A stretch of DNA of 64,000 nt from Phaeobacter gallaeciensis (GTDB lineage: Bacteria > Pseudomonadota > Alphaproteobacteria > Rhodobacterales > Rhodobacteraceae): assembly GCF_001678945.1 (NCBI RefSeq), contig NZ_CP015124.1, positions 992,001 to 1,056,000 of the forward strand, given 5' to 3'. This document shows positions 26,087 to 35,322 of this stretch, piece after piece. The notes below the pieces were generated by a model that searched no databases, had not been told where the DNA came from, and saw only the letters and a list, made by a program, of their open reading frames with translations. Numbering within the stretch: position 1 is the first letter of the stretch; the number at the start of each line of letters is the position of its first letter. A program made the position numbers and the translations under genes.

Positions 26087-26098
26087 AAGGACTCTCCT

Positions 26099-27079
26099 TC
26101 AGAACCAGCGACCAATGGCACGCAGGTGCGCCACCGGAGACACGTCGGCAGCCGAACCGGTTTTTCGAATGACGTTGATCGTGGAGGCACCCGTAACATT
26201 TACGGAAGTGGCATGGACATCCAGCGCACGGTCGTAAACGCTCCCGGTCCCCGCCAGCGCAGATCCAGAGAAGTTGGGAAGATCAATGAAGGACGCAGGA
26301 AAGGTCCAGGCAAATGTCGCTGTCGAGTATGGCTCAGCAAACGTTCCGACACCAACCGAGAGGATAGAACCGGCATTGATCTCGCCCCAGCAGATCTGCG
26401 TCCCGTCCGCAAAGCGCACATATTCGCCATTCGCGTTGCTGCCGCGCTCGATGATTGCGCCGGTCGGAACGCCTCCGGATTGGGACACGGTGCCGAGGAT
26501 GCTGTTCTGGTGGAAAAACTTCTGCCAGGAAGACCAACTTGAGCCGCTCCAATAGCGGATAAAAATGGAGTTGCTTGATTGCTCCATTGCAATCTGGTGA
26601 GCGCGCAATCCGCCCTCTAGCTGCACATGAATCCAGATACCATCAACACCTGCCGGAACTGTTCCGGGCGTGGTTGCAGTATCATACCGGTAGGTGCCGT
26701 TCGGCAGCGAGCTGTCGTCTATACTGATGCCCGCGCTCGGGGAAATTGCTTCTCCGCCAAGACCGAAGGCGCCGACCTTCAAAAGCTTGCCAGCGGCGGC
26801 GTCCGTCGCGTTACCCTGCACCGCCGCCCCGCCGAGGCTATCTGCCTCCAGCCCGGTAAACTTCCCCGCTGCGGGGGTATCCAGCCCCACGGTGGTGGCA
26901 TTCAGCGCCCCGCCAATGATGGTGCTGCCCGTCTTCAAAAAGTCGATCAGCGCGATCAGCTCCGCCCGGTGGGTGGTGGCAAAGTGCTGGAACAGCGCTG
27001 ACATCTTGGTGTCAAAATCCGCCTCCGCCGCCGATCGCTGCGGGATCGGCGGGAAGTCGGAGAACTCCGGATAGCTCAT
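26099..27079 (-). CDS. Phage tail fibre protein
   Basis: A 326-aa protein. An N-terminal helical segment (PPIPQRSAAEADFDTKMSAL) is followed by tail-fibre stem repeats (GGALNATTVGLDTPAAGKF) and a C-terminal region with YVRFADGTQICWGEI, a receptor-binding fibre tip sequence common in tailed phages. It should set host range. Located downstream of the tape measure and one other tail gene. Confidence 0.85.
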   Translation of the reverse strand: MSYPEFSDFPPIPQRSAAEADFDTKMSALFQHFATTHRAELIALIDFLKTGSTIIGGALNATTVGLDTPAAGKFTGLEADSLGGAAVQGNATDAAAGKLLKVGAFGLGGEAISPSAGISIDDSSLPNGTYRYDTATTPGTVPAGVDGIWIHVQLEGGLRAHQIAMEQSSNSIFIRYWSGSSWSSWQKFFHQNSILGTVSQSGGVPTGAIIERGSNANGEYVRFADGTQICWGEINAGSILSVGVGTFAEPYSTATFAWTFPASFIDLPNFSGSALAGTGSVYDRALDVHATSVNVTGASTINVIRKTGSAADVSPVAHLRAIGRWF

Positions 27080-27091
27080 GGCTCTCGTGTC

Positions 27092-27997
27092 CTATTTCAG
27101 TGTTTTCATGATCAGGGGGAATGTGCTTTCGCCCGCCACATCCAGCGGCTGGCCGTGATCATCGAGGAACCCCAACCCCTCGATCCCGTAAGTTGGCCCC
27201 GTGCCCGAGGCATAAAAGGCCGTCGCAAGACCATCGATCTCGGCCATGATGTCCATCACGCGCGGCGCCTGGATCGTCGGCACCAGCAAGGCCACCTCGA
27301 TCTTGCGGGTGGAGCCGCGCTTCACCAGGATCTCATCGCCAAAATCATCATAGCCCTTGCGGCTGTGACTGACGAAGGAGATGCGCGGCAGGTTCATCAC
27401 CTGCCCCAGCAGATGGTTCCGGCCGAGAACGATGTGGCCAACCTTCGCCGTGGCCCCGACCGCCGCGATGGTGATGTCGATGCGGTGGCCGATGTAGCCG
27501 GGAAAGCCGTTCAAAACCTTCTGGCGGGTGTAGACAATGCCGCCGAAGAACCAGGTGTAGACGCTGACCACATGGCCGGTGTCGACCATCACGAAGGTCT
27601 GATCATAGATCCGGCTTGGACCATCCCAGACCTCGATCCGCACCGACCCGGCGGTAAGGCCGAAGAGCGCGATGGCATCGCAATCCTGCGTCGGGGTGAT
27701 CGAGTAGGTGATCTGGTCCGGATGAGAGGCCGTGTTGGAGCGCCGCTGATCAAAGGCAGACCAGCGGTTGGTGGCCCGAAGATCGAACCACCAGCTGCCA
27801 TCATCGGTCAGAGGATCATTGCCCAGGTTGCCATCCTGCATGCTCTGGTAGATCCGGTGCGAGGTGAGCGAGATCACCAGATCGCCCTTGGCGTAATTGG
27901 TGCCCGCCGCCCATTCCGGGTGATCATCCTCGGGGATATTGGAGGCGGTCAGCTCGACATCGGTGACCGCCATCGGCGCGATGATGTTGAAGTCCAT
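27092..27997 (-). CDS. Phage distal tail / tail-tip protein
   Basis: A 301-aa beta-rich protein. It begins MDFNIIAPMAVTDVELTASN and includes WAAGTNYAKGDLVISLTSHR (carbohydrate-binding-like) and a distal-tail-like C-terminal half (RISFVSHSRKGYDDFGDEIL). It overlaps the tape-measure stop by one base. It is the only gene between tape measure and fibre, so it may take over the tip function normally shared by several proteins. Confidence 0.75.
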   Translation of the reverse strand: MDFNIIAPMAVTDVELTASNIPEDDHPEWAAGTNYAKGDLVISLTSHRIYQSMQDGNLGNDPLTDDGSWWFDLRATNRWSAFDQRRSNTASHPDQITYSITPTQDCDAIALFGLTAGSVRIEVWDGPSRIYDQTFVMVDTGHVVSVYTWFFGGIVYTRQKVLNGFPGYIGHRIDITIAAVGATAKVGHIVLGRNHLLGQVMNLPRISFVSHSRKGYDDFGDEILVKRGSTRKIEVALLVPTIQAPRVMDIMAEIDGLATAFYASGTGPTYGIEGLGFLDDHGQPLDVAGESTFPLIMKTLK

Positions 27998-30900
27998 CAG
28001 ACCCGCACCTCCGGCTGCCCGGCTTCATCCCAGTCCTCCAGGAACTGCGCGATCTTGCGCACAAACAGCTCCATGCTCTGCCCCTGCACCCCAACCTGTT
28101 TGGCCAGGGCGTTGACGCTCTGCACCACGAAGCGGTTATCCAGCATCGCCACCGACTCCGCATGGCTATGAATGCGGGAGGCGCCAGTGCGTTCGATCTC
28201 CCAGCCGCGTTCCCCGACGATGCGCAAGCCGCCCGCATGGGCACCGCCCGCGGCAAACTGAGGAATGCCGCCCAGCCCCCGGATCTGCGCCCGCAGGCGT
28301 TCCAGCCGGTCGTTCCTGCCGCTGATCCGCTCATTATAGGCCGCGATCTTGGCTTCCAGACCGTCCGCGCCCTGGAAGGCCGCATTGAAGGCCGCCAGCC
28401 CCGCGCCGCCGCTGGTGTAATCCGCGCGATAGGCAATGGTGCCATCCTCCCGCTGGCGCAGGATGGCGTCCTCGCCTGTCCCCCGCAGCAGCTTGATCCC
28501 CGTGGAGGCCTGCAGATCCTCGATCTGGCCGATCAGCTCGGCGCCCCCTGCCCGTTTGACCTCTGTGCGATCCGCCAGCCCGGCGCCGCGGATCTGCAGG
28601 GAGGCAACCTTGGACTGCGCCAGCCGCTCTGCCGTGTCCAGCCGCACCGCCGCGCGCAGATCCCCCAGCATGGCGCGCAGGTTTTCCATCGGCTGCAGCA
28701 GATCCCCGGTGGCCGAGGTCAGATCGCTGAAGACGGTATCCGCCGTCAGGCGCACCGCGCCGCCAAAGCTGATCCGCCCGGCCTGCCCCCGCGCCCCGAT
28801 CAGATCCTGCAGGCGGGTCAGCCGCTCCACGGTATCGCCGCCCTCCCGGGTCAGCGCCACGTTCACCCGGCGCGACAGGTTGGCGCTACGGGTCAGCACC
28901 ATGGCGCGGGTGCCCGGATCCAGATCCCGGCCCAGCTGCAGCATCAGCTTGCGGCGCAGCTCTTCGGTATTGGTCAGAACAAGCTTCCGGGTCTGCCGGT
29001 CCAGATCCTCGCGCAGCACCAGGTCAAGGCTGGCTACATGCTGCGAGAGAGCATGGGTGGCAATCCAGCGATCCGCCGCCGTCAGATCATCGCGGCGGAT
29101 GATGAAGTCCAGCGTGGTGCGGATCCCGCTGTCCGCCTGCTCTACCATCCGGCGTAGCCAGCGCGGCGCATCATCGGCCAGCGTGACCGCCACATCCAGC
29201 GCGCCGACCAGGTCGTCATAGCTGAAGGCCTCGGCCTGGCTGATGGCATCCTCCAGCGCCCCGAGGGAGGTTTCAAATGCGCTGACGGTGCCGTCCCAAT
29301 CCGCTGCCAGATCCTGCACGCCCTGGCTCAGATCCGCGATCTGATCGCCGGTCAGCCCTTCAAGCTGCAGGAAGCTGCCAAGCGAGGTCAGAACCTCGAT
29401 CTGCTGCTCATAAAGACCGGCCAGAACCTCATCATTGCCGCTTTCCAGATCCGCCACCCCAGCCGCAAACCGCAGCTGACCCTGCACCTCTGCCGCGATG
29501 CGCCGGTATTCCAGCGCAGATCCTGCACCGGCCCGGGCCGATTGCAGATAGGCGCGGGCCAGCTCCGGCAGGCTTTCCGTTGCCGAGAGATCCCCGCCGC
29601 GCACCGCTGCCAGCGCTGCATCAAGCCGCGCCCGCTGCGCCGCCTCTGCCTGCGCCGCGCTTGCGCCGGTCAGATCGCCGGTGATCAGACCATCCACCAG
29701 GTCGCGCAATCCGCTGCCCGCACGGCGCCAGCTTTCCGCCGTGGCGCGTTCTTCCGAGACCCGGGCGCGGGCCGCATCGATCTGCGCGCCAAGTTCGCCG
29801 CCGATCTCCCCCACCATGCCCGCCAGCTCGGCGGAATAGGCGCTGACCTGCGGCAGCACCTCGGCCATGGCGCCGGACATCTGCAGAAGGCCTGCATAAA
29901 GCTCGCGCCCGTGTTCCGTGGTGGTATCGATCCCCTCCACCAGCTCGCGGAAGCCGTCCCGGCTTGCGGGCATGGCCACGCCCAGCTCCCCGAACTCTTC
30001 GCGCAAACGCCGCAGGATCACCTCCGTGCGCTCGCCTTCGGAGTAGAAAGCCCCGAAGTAGGCCGAGACAGATCCCGCCATGGCCTCGGCGCCGCCAAAG
30101 AGATCAACCAGATTGGAGGCCGCATCGCCGCCCTTCAGCGAGACATCAAAGAGACCATGGCCGAGGAGATCCGCCGCATCGTTGACTGCAGTGAGGCTGC
30201 CCGACAGGCGCCCCAGCGTATCAAGCGCGGTTTCCCCGGCGCGGCTGAAGCGATCCGTGCCCAGGACCAGCTCGGCCATTTCCGCGCCGGTCTCTTCAAT
30301 GCGCGCCTGCAGTTCCTCCTGGATCTTTTCCTGGCTCTTGCCATTGGTCCAGAGCGTGAAGCCTTCACTGGTAAAGCCCTCCAGCGCCTTGGTGCCAAGG
30401 TTCAGCGAGGCCGCCATATCCTTGACGCCATCGGTCAGCCCGGTGACGCTCTGATCCAGTGCCGCCTCGAAGTCTGCCTCCAGCGGTTTGTAATCGGTGC
30501 GGTTGGAGCGCAGGAACCCGCCCTTGTAGAAGTCGATCGAGGAGCCTTCAAAGCCATCGGCGCCAAAGCGCCCCCGGATCCCCGAGCCAGCGTATTTGCG
30601 GCTGAGACCCTTGGCGAGGAGCGCAATGCCGCCAAGCACAAGACCCGCTGCGGGCAGAGCCGCGCCAAGCGCGCCCCAGCCACTGGAGGCGCCGCTGGCC
30701 AGCCCGCCGAGGTTGGCAAAGCTGGAGCCAAGGCCACCGCCTGTCAGAACACCGCCGAGGCCGGATCCGATCCCGGCGGCAATACCGCCCCCGCCAACGA
30801 GACCGCCGACATTGCTCAAGATCCCCAGCGGGTTCACGCCACCGCCGCCACCGCCCAGCACGGCAGTGCCTGCGCTGGCCGCGCTGCCGGATCCCGTCAC

Positions 30901-32781
30901 CGACAGCCCCAGCGCCACCTTCAGCGTGTTCTGCGCAAAGGAGGACGCCAGATCCGCAAGCCCACGTTTTGCCGCCTGTTTGATCCCGTCCCAGAGACCC
31001 TCAAAATCCCGCAGGCCATTCGCCACCCAGTCCCCGAAGGAGCGCGCAACGCCATCCACCGCAGAGGACAGCGGCCCGTTCAGCTCCGCGGACAGGTCCT
31101 TTGCCTTTTTCTTCGTCTTATCCAGCTTGCCCTTGGTGCCACCGCCCGATCCGTCATCCAGCGTATCGTTCAGATCCTCGAGGCTGTTCTTCAACGCATC
31201 GGCGCTGTCGTCGCCCGCATCCAGTTCCGCATTGGCGCTATCCATCTGCAGCGTCAGGGTCTTGAGCGCAGCCGTGGCCTTAGCCCAACCCTCGCGCATC
31301 AGCCCCTTGGCCTCTTTCTTCAGCGCCGCGCTGCTGTTTGCAGCCCGCACCGCCAGCGCGTCGTACCTTGCAACGCCCTCAAAGGCCCGGCCAGAGGCTT
31401 CATTCAGCGCATCAAAGGCGCCCGACATGCCCGGGATGTTCTTCACCCGAACCGCAAGCCCCGACAGGAAGGCAGACCAGTTTTCCGAGATCGTGCCCAT
31501 CATGCGCAGAAAGCCTGCCTTGACGGCCTCCCAAACCGCGCCAAGCGCCGGGCCGATCGATCTGGCACTGGTCTTGATCCCCAGCCAGACGCCCGAGGCG
31601 AGATCGCCAAGCGCCTGTAGCGCCATGCCCCAGCCACCGGTCGCGGTGACCAGCTGGTGGAACTTCATCGCCAGGTACCCGGCGCCCACAACCAGCGCGC
31701 CGATCCCGGTGGTGATCACCGCACCGCGCAACAGCACCAGCCCCCGCGACAGGCCCTTGATGGCAACACTGCCTAGCGCCGCCCTTGTCGTGGTGGCCCC
31801 GAGCGCCATCTCCAGCGCCACCGTGGACTTTGCAGCCGCAAGGAACCGCACTGGCGCCAGCGCCACGGTGGAGAGCATCCCCGCCATCGCCACACCGAGC
31901 GGCGCGGTCAGCTTGAGGGTCAGGCCCAGACCCACCGCCAGTGGCCCCAGCGCAGCCGCGCCTGCTGTGCCAAGCGCAATCACCCGCTTGGTGCCCTCGC
32001 CCAGGCCGTTGAACCATTCCGCCACCGAAGCCGCGCCATCGCTCACCGTCTGCATCGCAGGCACCAGCGCGATGGTCAGCTGGTTGGCCAGACCACGCCC
32101 GGCGAGCCCCATCCGCGACATCGCATCATTGGCCGTCTCCAGCCGGTCCGCATCCACTTCGGAGATCGCCACGCCAAAGCGGCCCACATCCTCTGCGGCG
32201 AGTTTCAGAGTGGCGCCATCAATGCGGGTGAAGATCAGACCGGCCCGGCTGCCGAAGAGATCCGAGGCCACCGCTGCGCGCTCTGCCTGCGGCACATACT
32301 CCGCAAGCGCGCCCTGGATCCGGGCCAGACGCTCATCCAGCGGCAGGCGCTGCAAATCGGAGGCGTTCAGATGCAGCCGCTTCAGCGCCTTGGCCGCCGC
32401 GCCGGATCCGCCCGCCGCCTGGCTCAGCCGCTTGGTCAGCTGGATCGTCGCCTGCTGCACCTCCCCGATCGACACGCCAGACAGATCCGCTGCCCGGTCC
32501 AGCACCTGCATGGATTTGACAGTGGTGCCGAGGGATTGCGCCATCTTCGCCTGCGCATCCACCATCTGCAGGCTGGATTTGACCGCCACCGCAGCGGCGC
32601 CCGCCAGCGGCAGGGTCAGGCCCAGCGACATCCGCCGCCCGGCCTTCTCCATATTGGCGCCCATCCGCAGCATGCGCCGCTCGGTTTTGCCCATGGTGGA
32701 CTGGGCCCGCTTGGCGCCGCTTTCAAAGGCAGCCGAATCCATGGACAGAACGCCCCGAAGAGCGCCAATAATCGCGGCCAT
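27997..32781 (-). CDS. Phage tail tape measure protein
   Basis: A 1594-aa protein, the largest of the prophage. The N-terminus (RGVLSMDSAAFESGAKRAQS, then MRMGANMEKAGRRMSLGLTL) is the TMP family entry, followed by long alpha-helical segments, hydrophobic glycine-rich stretches around residues 260-380 and 640-730 (LGGGGGGVNPLGILSNVGGL), and coiled coil to about 1500. The C-terminus FAAGGAHAGGLRIVGERGWE is a common TMP end motif. The length predicts a tail near 240 nm at about 1.5 angstrom per residue. Confidence 0.95.
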   Translation of the reverse strand: MAAIIGALRGVLSMDSAAFESGAKRAQSTMGKTERRMLRMGANMEKAGRRMSLGLTLPLAGAAAVAVKSSLQMVDAQAKMAQSLGTTVKSMQVLDRAADLSGVSIGEVQQATIQLTKRLSQAAGGSGAAAKALKRLHLNASDLQRLPLDERLARIQGALAEYVPQAERAAVASDLFGSRAGLIFTRIDGATLKLAAEDVGRFGVAISEVDADRLETANDAMSRMGLAGRGLANQLTIALVPAMQTVSDGAASVAEWFNGLGEGTKRVIALGTAGAAALGPLAVGLGLTLKLTAPLGVAMAGMLSTVALAPVRFLAAAKSTVALEMALGATTTRAALGSVAIKGLSRGLVLLRGAVITTGIGALVVGAGYLAMKFHQLVTATGGWGMALQALGDLASGVWLGIKTSARSIGPALGAVWEAVKAGFLRMMGTISENWSAFLSGLAVRVKNIPGMSGAFDALNEASGRAFEGVARYDALAVRAANSSAALKKEAKGLMREGWAKATAALKTLTLQMDSANAELDAGDDSADALKNSLEDLNDTLDDGSGGGTKGKLDKTKKKAKDLSAELNGPLSSAVDGVARSFGDWVANGLRDFEGLWDGIKQAAKRGLADLASSFAQNTLKVALGLSVTGSGSAASAGTAVLGGGGGGVNPLGILSNVGGLVGGGGIAAGIGSGLGGVLTGGGLGSSFANLGGLASGASSGWGALGAALPAAGLVLGGIALLAKGLSRKYAGSGIRGRFGADGFEGSSIDFYKGGFLRSNRTDYKPLEADFEAALDQSVTGLTDGVKDMAASLNLGTKALEGFTSEGFTLWTNGKSQEKIQEELQARIEETGAEMAELVLGTDRFSRAGETALDTLGRLSGSLTAVNDAADLLGHGLFDVSLKGGDAASNLVDLFGGAEAMAGSVSAYFGAFYSEGERTEVILRRLREEFGELGVAMPASRDGFRELVEGIDTTTEHGRELYAGLLQMSGAMAEVLPQVSAYSAELAGMVGEIGGELGAQIDAARARVSEERATAESWRRAGSGLRDLVDGLITGDLTGASAAQAEAAQRARLDAALAAVRGGDLSATESLPELARAYLQSARAGAGSALEYRRIAAEVQGQLRFAAGVADLESGNDEVLAGLYEQQIEVLTSLGSFLQLEGLTGDQIADLSQGVQDLAADWDGTVSAFETSLGALEDAISQAEAFSYDDLVGALDVAVTLADDAPRWLRRMVEQADSGIRTTLDFIIRRDDLTAADRWIATHALSQHVASLDLVLREDLDRQTRKLVLTNTEELRRKLMLQLGRDLDPGTRAMVLTRSANLSRRVNVALTREGGDTVERLTRLQDLIGARGQAGRISFGGAVRLTADTVFSDLTSATGDLLQPMENLRAMLGDLRAAVRLDTAERLAQSKVASLQIRGAGLADRTEVKRAGGAELIGQIEDLQASTGIKLLRGTGEDAILRQREDGTIAYRADYTSGGAGLAAFNAAFQGADGLEAKIAAYNERISGRNDRLERLRAQIRGLGGIPQFAAGGAHAGGLRIVGERGWEIERTGASRIHSHAESVAMLDNRFVVQSVNALAKQVGVQGQSMELFVRKIAQFLEDWDEAGQPEVRV

Positions 32782-32782
32782 C

Positions 32783-33139
32783 TCATGCCCCTCTCTGATT
32801 GTGGAAGTGCAGGCTCATCAGCGAGGCGCGCAGCTGCTCGACAGCCTGCGCATCGCTCTTCTTGTCCCGCTTGGTTTTGCCGGAGTGTTCCGCCCCCGCC
32901 TTCGTAAAGTCGGGGATGGTTTTTGGACTGTGGACCGCATGGCTGAACAGAACCGCCAGCTCCTGCTGCAGCACCCGCCGCGCCTGGACCTCATCGTTCT
33001 TGCCATCGATCACTGCCCGGGTGATCTGATCGTATTCCCGCAGGGTGACCGCGCCAAAATCATCGTGGTGCAGACCCAGCCTGCACCACGACCGATAGAG
33101 CGCCTGCCAGTCTACGCCCCTGCGGCCTGCCCGTTTCCC
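32783..33139 (-). CDS. Tail assembly chaperone, T domain reached by -1 frameshift
   Basis: This minus-one frame is open from 33160 to the TGA at 32783-32785, two bases before the tape-measure start. It has no good start of its own (only an internal GTG at 33013). It encodes GVDWQALYRSWCRLGLHHDD, then FGAVTLREYDQITRAVIDGK, typical of the second half of phage tail chaperones. It is joined to the upstream frame by slippage at one of two GGGAAAC heptamers, giving a product of about 233 aa. Confidence 0.8.
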   Translation of the reverse strand, partial: GKRAGRRGVDWQALYRSWCRLGLHHDDFGAVTLREYDQITRAVIDGKNDEVQARRVLQQELAVLFSHAVHSPKTIPDFTKAGAEHSGKTKRDKKSDAQAVEQLRASLMSLHFHNQRGA

Positions 33140-33483
33140 TCGCTGTTTCCCTCTGCGTCCTCATCTGGATCAGCGCCCGGATCTGCCTCTGCAGGGAAGG
33201 CAACCGCGATGGCCTCACCAAGAGAGGTCAACACCTTGCGCACGCCGCCTGCCCCATCGACCAGGGCAACGGCCTCGTCCCGCTCGCCGCCCGCGCCATC
33301 GTTCATCACGGCGGCCAGCACAGAGACAACAAAAGACGCGCCGCCCTTGCCGGTGATCAGATGATCCACCAGCGCATCAAAGGGCTGGCCGTCATTTTCC
33401 GCTTCCATCCGCATCAGCGCGGCGGTCGAGAACTTCAGCTTGTGGGTGGTCTTGCCCACCTTCATCTTCGCGTGATTGATCAT
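33112..33483 (-). CDS. Tail assembly chaperone, G-type product
   Basis: A 123-aa protein (MINHAKMKVGKTTHKLKFST) in the position of lambda gpG, between the tail tube and tape-measure genes. It has the family's beta-strand start and a helical core (AALMRMEAENDGQPFDALVD), with an acidic, slippery C-terminus (DAEGNSEGNGQAAGA). ATG 33483 overlaps the tail-tube stop (ATGA); a second ATG six codons in is possible. It binds the tape measure before tail tube polymerisation, by analogy with lambda. Confidence 0.85.
   Translation of the reverse strand: MINHAKMKVGKTTHKLKFSTAALMRMEAENDGQPFDALVDHLITGKGGASFVVSVLAAVMNDGAGGERDEAVALVDGAGGVRKVLTSLGEAIAVAFPAEADPGADPDEDAEGNSEGNGQAAGA
33133..33151 (-). other. Tandem -1 ribosomal frameshift heptamers
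   Basis: Two copies of GGGAAAC (33145-33151 and 33133-33139 on the minus strand), both phased as G GGA AAC in the upstream frame, i.e. X XXY YYZ. Lambda uses GGGAAAG in the same gene. Both lie inside the short window where the -1 frame is open (33160 onward) before the zero-frame TAG at 33112. Confidence 0.8.
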
Positions 33484-33929
33484 ACCGCTGCCGTCCCTTC
33501 TACCCAGTCAACCGCGCCGGTGGTGCGCAGCTTGAGATCGGTCATCAGATCGCCGTCCTGGTCGGTGGTGGGGATCGTCGGCACCACATAGGCCTTGTAG
33601 GCAAAGAGATCGCCCGTGCTCTGCCCCTCGCCCGGCGGGAGCGTCGCCCGGAAGAACACCGGTTTGCCTGCCGCGTTATAGGCTGCGGCCTGCTTGTAAA
33701 GCTCGGTCGAGTAAAAGCAGTTGAGGGTGATCTCCCCGCCATCCTTGAGGCCGAGGCCCCATTCCTTGAACCGGCCCGGGCTGTCCAGCGAGGTCCGGTC
33801 CCGGTATTCCTGGTCAACCTCCGGGATCCCGATCGTCTTGCAGCCCTTGATCACCGCAAAGTTCCCGTCCACCCCGTCGACGGACCATTCCATGTCAACG
33901 AGATCGCCCGGAATGACATTCTCTGCCAT
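33480..33929 (-). CDS. Major tail tube protein
   Basis: A 149-aa protein (MAENVIPGDLVDMEWSVDGV) upstream of the tail chaperone and tape measure. The beta-rich sequence with CKTIGIPEVDQEYRDRTSLD and DLMTDLKLRTTGAVDW fits phage tail tube proteins of the lambda gpV class. It forms the polymerised tail shaft. Identified by synteny plus strand pattern. Confidence 0.88.
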   Translation of the reverse strand: MAENVIPGDLVDMEWSVDGVDGNFAVIKGCKTIGIPEVDQEYRDRTSLDSPGRFKEWGLGLKDGGEITLNCFYSTELYKQAAAYNAAGKPVFFRATLPPGEGQSTGDLFAYKAYVVPTIPTTDQDGDLMTDLKLRTTGAVDWVEGTAAV

Positions 33930-33980
33930 TGGCTTCTTCCTTCCATCATTTGTTGATTGAGCCGGTCACCCGGCCAGAGG

Positions 33981-34349
33981 TCAGGCGCGGTAGCGCACCT
34001 GAATGTCCAGCATCTGAAGCCGGATCACATCGCCGCCGGAGGGGGTCGTCCCATCCCGGCGGGATATCTCTTTGCAGCGGATCACAGACCCGCCGCGATA
34101 ATCTGTCAGGGTCTGCGAGACCTGCCGTGCGAGCGCAAAAACCTGATCCGCGTCATCCGAGTAGACATTCACCTGAATGCGCGCGGTCTCGACATCAGCG
34201 CGGCTCTTCAGCGAATACCCCGTCGCATTGCTGATCCGCTGGATCGTGATACGCGGGAACGCCTCCCCGGGGCCAAAATCATCGAACCCGCCCCAGAGCG
34301 TCGGATGGCCAAGCGGCTCCAGCGCCGCATAGATATCGGCTTCCATCAT
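33981..34349 (-). CDS. Tail terminator / completion protein (DUF3168-like)
   Basis: A 122-aa protein, MMEADIYAALEPLGHPTLWG, with GEAFPRITIQRISNATGYSL and the C-terminal strand DVIRLQMLDIQVRYRA, matching small tail-terminator proteins. ATG 34349 overlaps the previous gene by ATGA. It would cap the tail and join it to the head. Confidence 0.85.
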   Translation of the reverse strand: MMEADIYAALEPLGHPTLWGGFDDFGPGEAFPRITIQRISNATGYSLKSRADVETARIQVNVYSDDADQVFALARQVSQTLTDYRGGSVIRCKEISRRDGTTPSGGDVIRLQMLDIQVRYRA

Positions 34350-34825
34350 GAGCCCGCCCGCGCTGCCTTGCGCCGCGCCCGCTCCACGGTCTTTTCGATC
34401 TCGGCCCAGGTCTCGCGCTTCAGGGTCTCCAGCATTTGGGCCTTGTTGGCGTCCCAGGCGGGCCGCATGAAGGGCCGCGCGGGCATCGCACCGACAAATC
34501 TGCCGGTCGAAGCCTGCACCCGTGGCCCGGTGCCGAACTCGTAAAGGTGGCCGTGTGGTGCATCGCTGCCATCCGGCTGCACCGGCCCCACATAAAGCAC
34601 CACCTTGCTGCGCCCCCGGTCCCCGCGCGCCTCACGCGCCTGCCGGGCCGTCAGCTTGCTGGTGACCTTCACCGTGAAGGGCGACAACGCATCGGCCATC
34701 GTCGCAACCGGCTGCAGCGCCTTCTTCATCGCCCGCCGCTGCACGCCCTTGGCCGTGCCCCGCGCAAGCTGACCCAGCGCCCGCTCGATATCACCGGCAC
34801 CTTCGATCTTCATTTTGACTGACAT
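34346..34825 (-). CDS. HK97 gp10-family head-tail protein
   Basis: A 159-aa protein with the gp10 pattern: MSVKMKIEGAGDIERALGQL at the start, MKKALQPVATMADALSPFTV, then YEFGTGPRVQASTGRFVGAM and ARPFMRPAWDANKAQMLETL. It acts at the head-tail junction. Confidence 0.92.
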   Translation of the reverse strand: MSVKMKIEGAGDIERALGQLARGTAKGVQRRAMKKALQPVATMADALSPFTVKVTSKLTARQAREARGDRGRSKVVLYVGPVQPDGSDAPHGHLYEFGTGPRVQASTGRFVGAMPARPFMRPAWDANKAQMLETLKRETWAEIEKTVERARRKAARAGS

Positions 34826-34926
34826 GTCTGAGATCCTTGCCCCATCAAAAAAAGGCTCAAAAAATTCAACCCGTTAATCTCAACGCAATTCGAACATTGT
34901 TAGGTAAGGAACATCCCTACTAAGCT

Positions 34927-34973
34927 GCAGCCCGTGATAATCTCCGCCCCTACTGAGCAACATCGCGGGCTGC
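34927..34973. repeat. Inverted repeat in the only long gap of the head-tail operon
   Basis: Arms of 12 bp (34927-34938 and 34962-34973, 11 of 12 paired, core GCAGCCCG / CGGGCTGC) around a 23-nt loop, in the 173-bp gap between two otherwise tightly packed structural genes. No T tract follows on the minus strand. Confidence 0.55.
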
Positions 34974-34998
34974 ACGCTTTGGGACGCAATCCCCCCAG

Positions 34999-35322
34999 CT
35001 ACCGGATCTTCCAGGCGGTGATTTCAATCCACCGGCGCCGCCCGATTTCCTTGCTCCCGGTGATTTCCCAATCCGCGCCCTCAAAGCGCAGCCGGTTCGC
35101 GCCGAGGATCGCCGCAGACCGCGCTGAGTAGCGCACCGTAAAGCGCGCCTCTGCCTTCTGCTCGACCGCACCGGCCCGCCAGCGCTCCCCGTCCGACAGC
35201 GCCTGATAGCTGGCCGCAACCGGGAACAGCTCATTCCAGCCGGTCCTGGTCTTGTTGCCCGTGGGGGATTTGCTGGTTGCCGCCTCAAGGAAGGTCACCG
35301 TTCGATCCAGCCGCCGCCCCAT
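34999..35322 (-). CDS. Phage head closure / head-tail adaptor protein
   Basis: A 107-aa protein (MGRRLDRTVTFLEAATSKSP) with the SPP1 gp16 / head-tail-joining pattern: WNELFPVAASYQALSDGERW and the final RRRWIEITAWKIR. ATG 35322 overlaps the previous stop by one base; an earlier start at 35337 is possible but unneeded. Confidence 0.85.
   Translation of the reverse strand: MGRRLDRTVTFLEAATSKSPTGNKTRTGWNELFPVAASYQALSDGERWRAGAVEQKAEARFTVRYSARSAAILGANRLRFEGADWEITGSKEIGRRRWIEITAWKIR

Noticed and set aside
27155-33364. Long plus-strand open frames opposite the tape measure and tail genes (for example 29542-31620 and 30596-33364)
   Set aside because: They are antisense reading of high-GC genes: Arg/Pro/Ser-rich translations with no ribosome sites, while the minus strand carries ordered phage genes with coupled starts.
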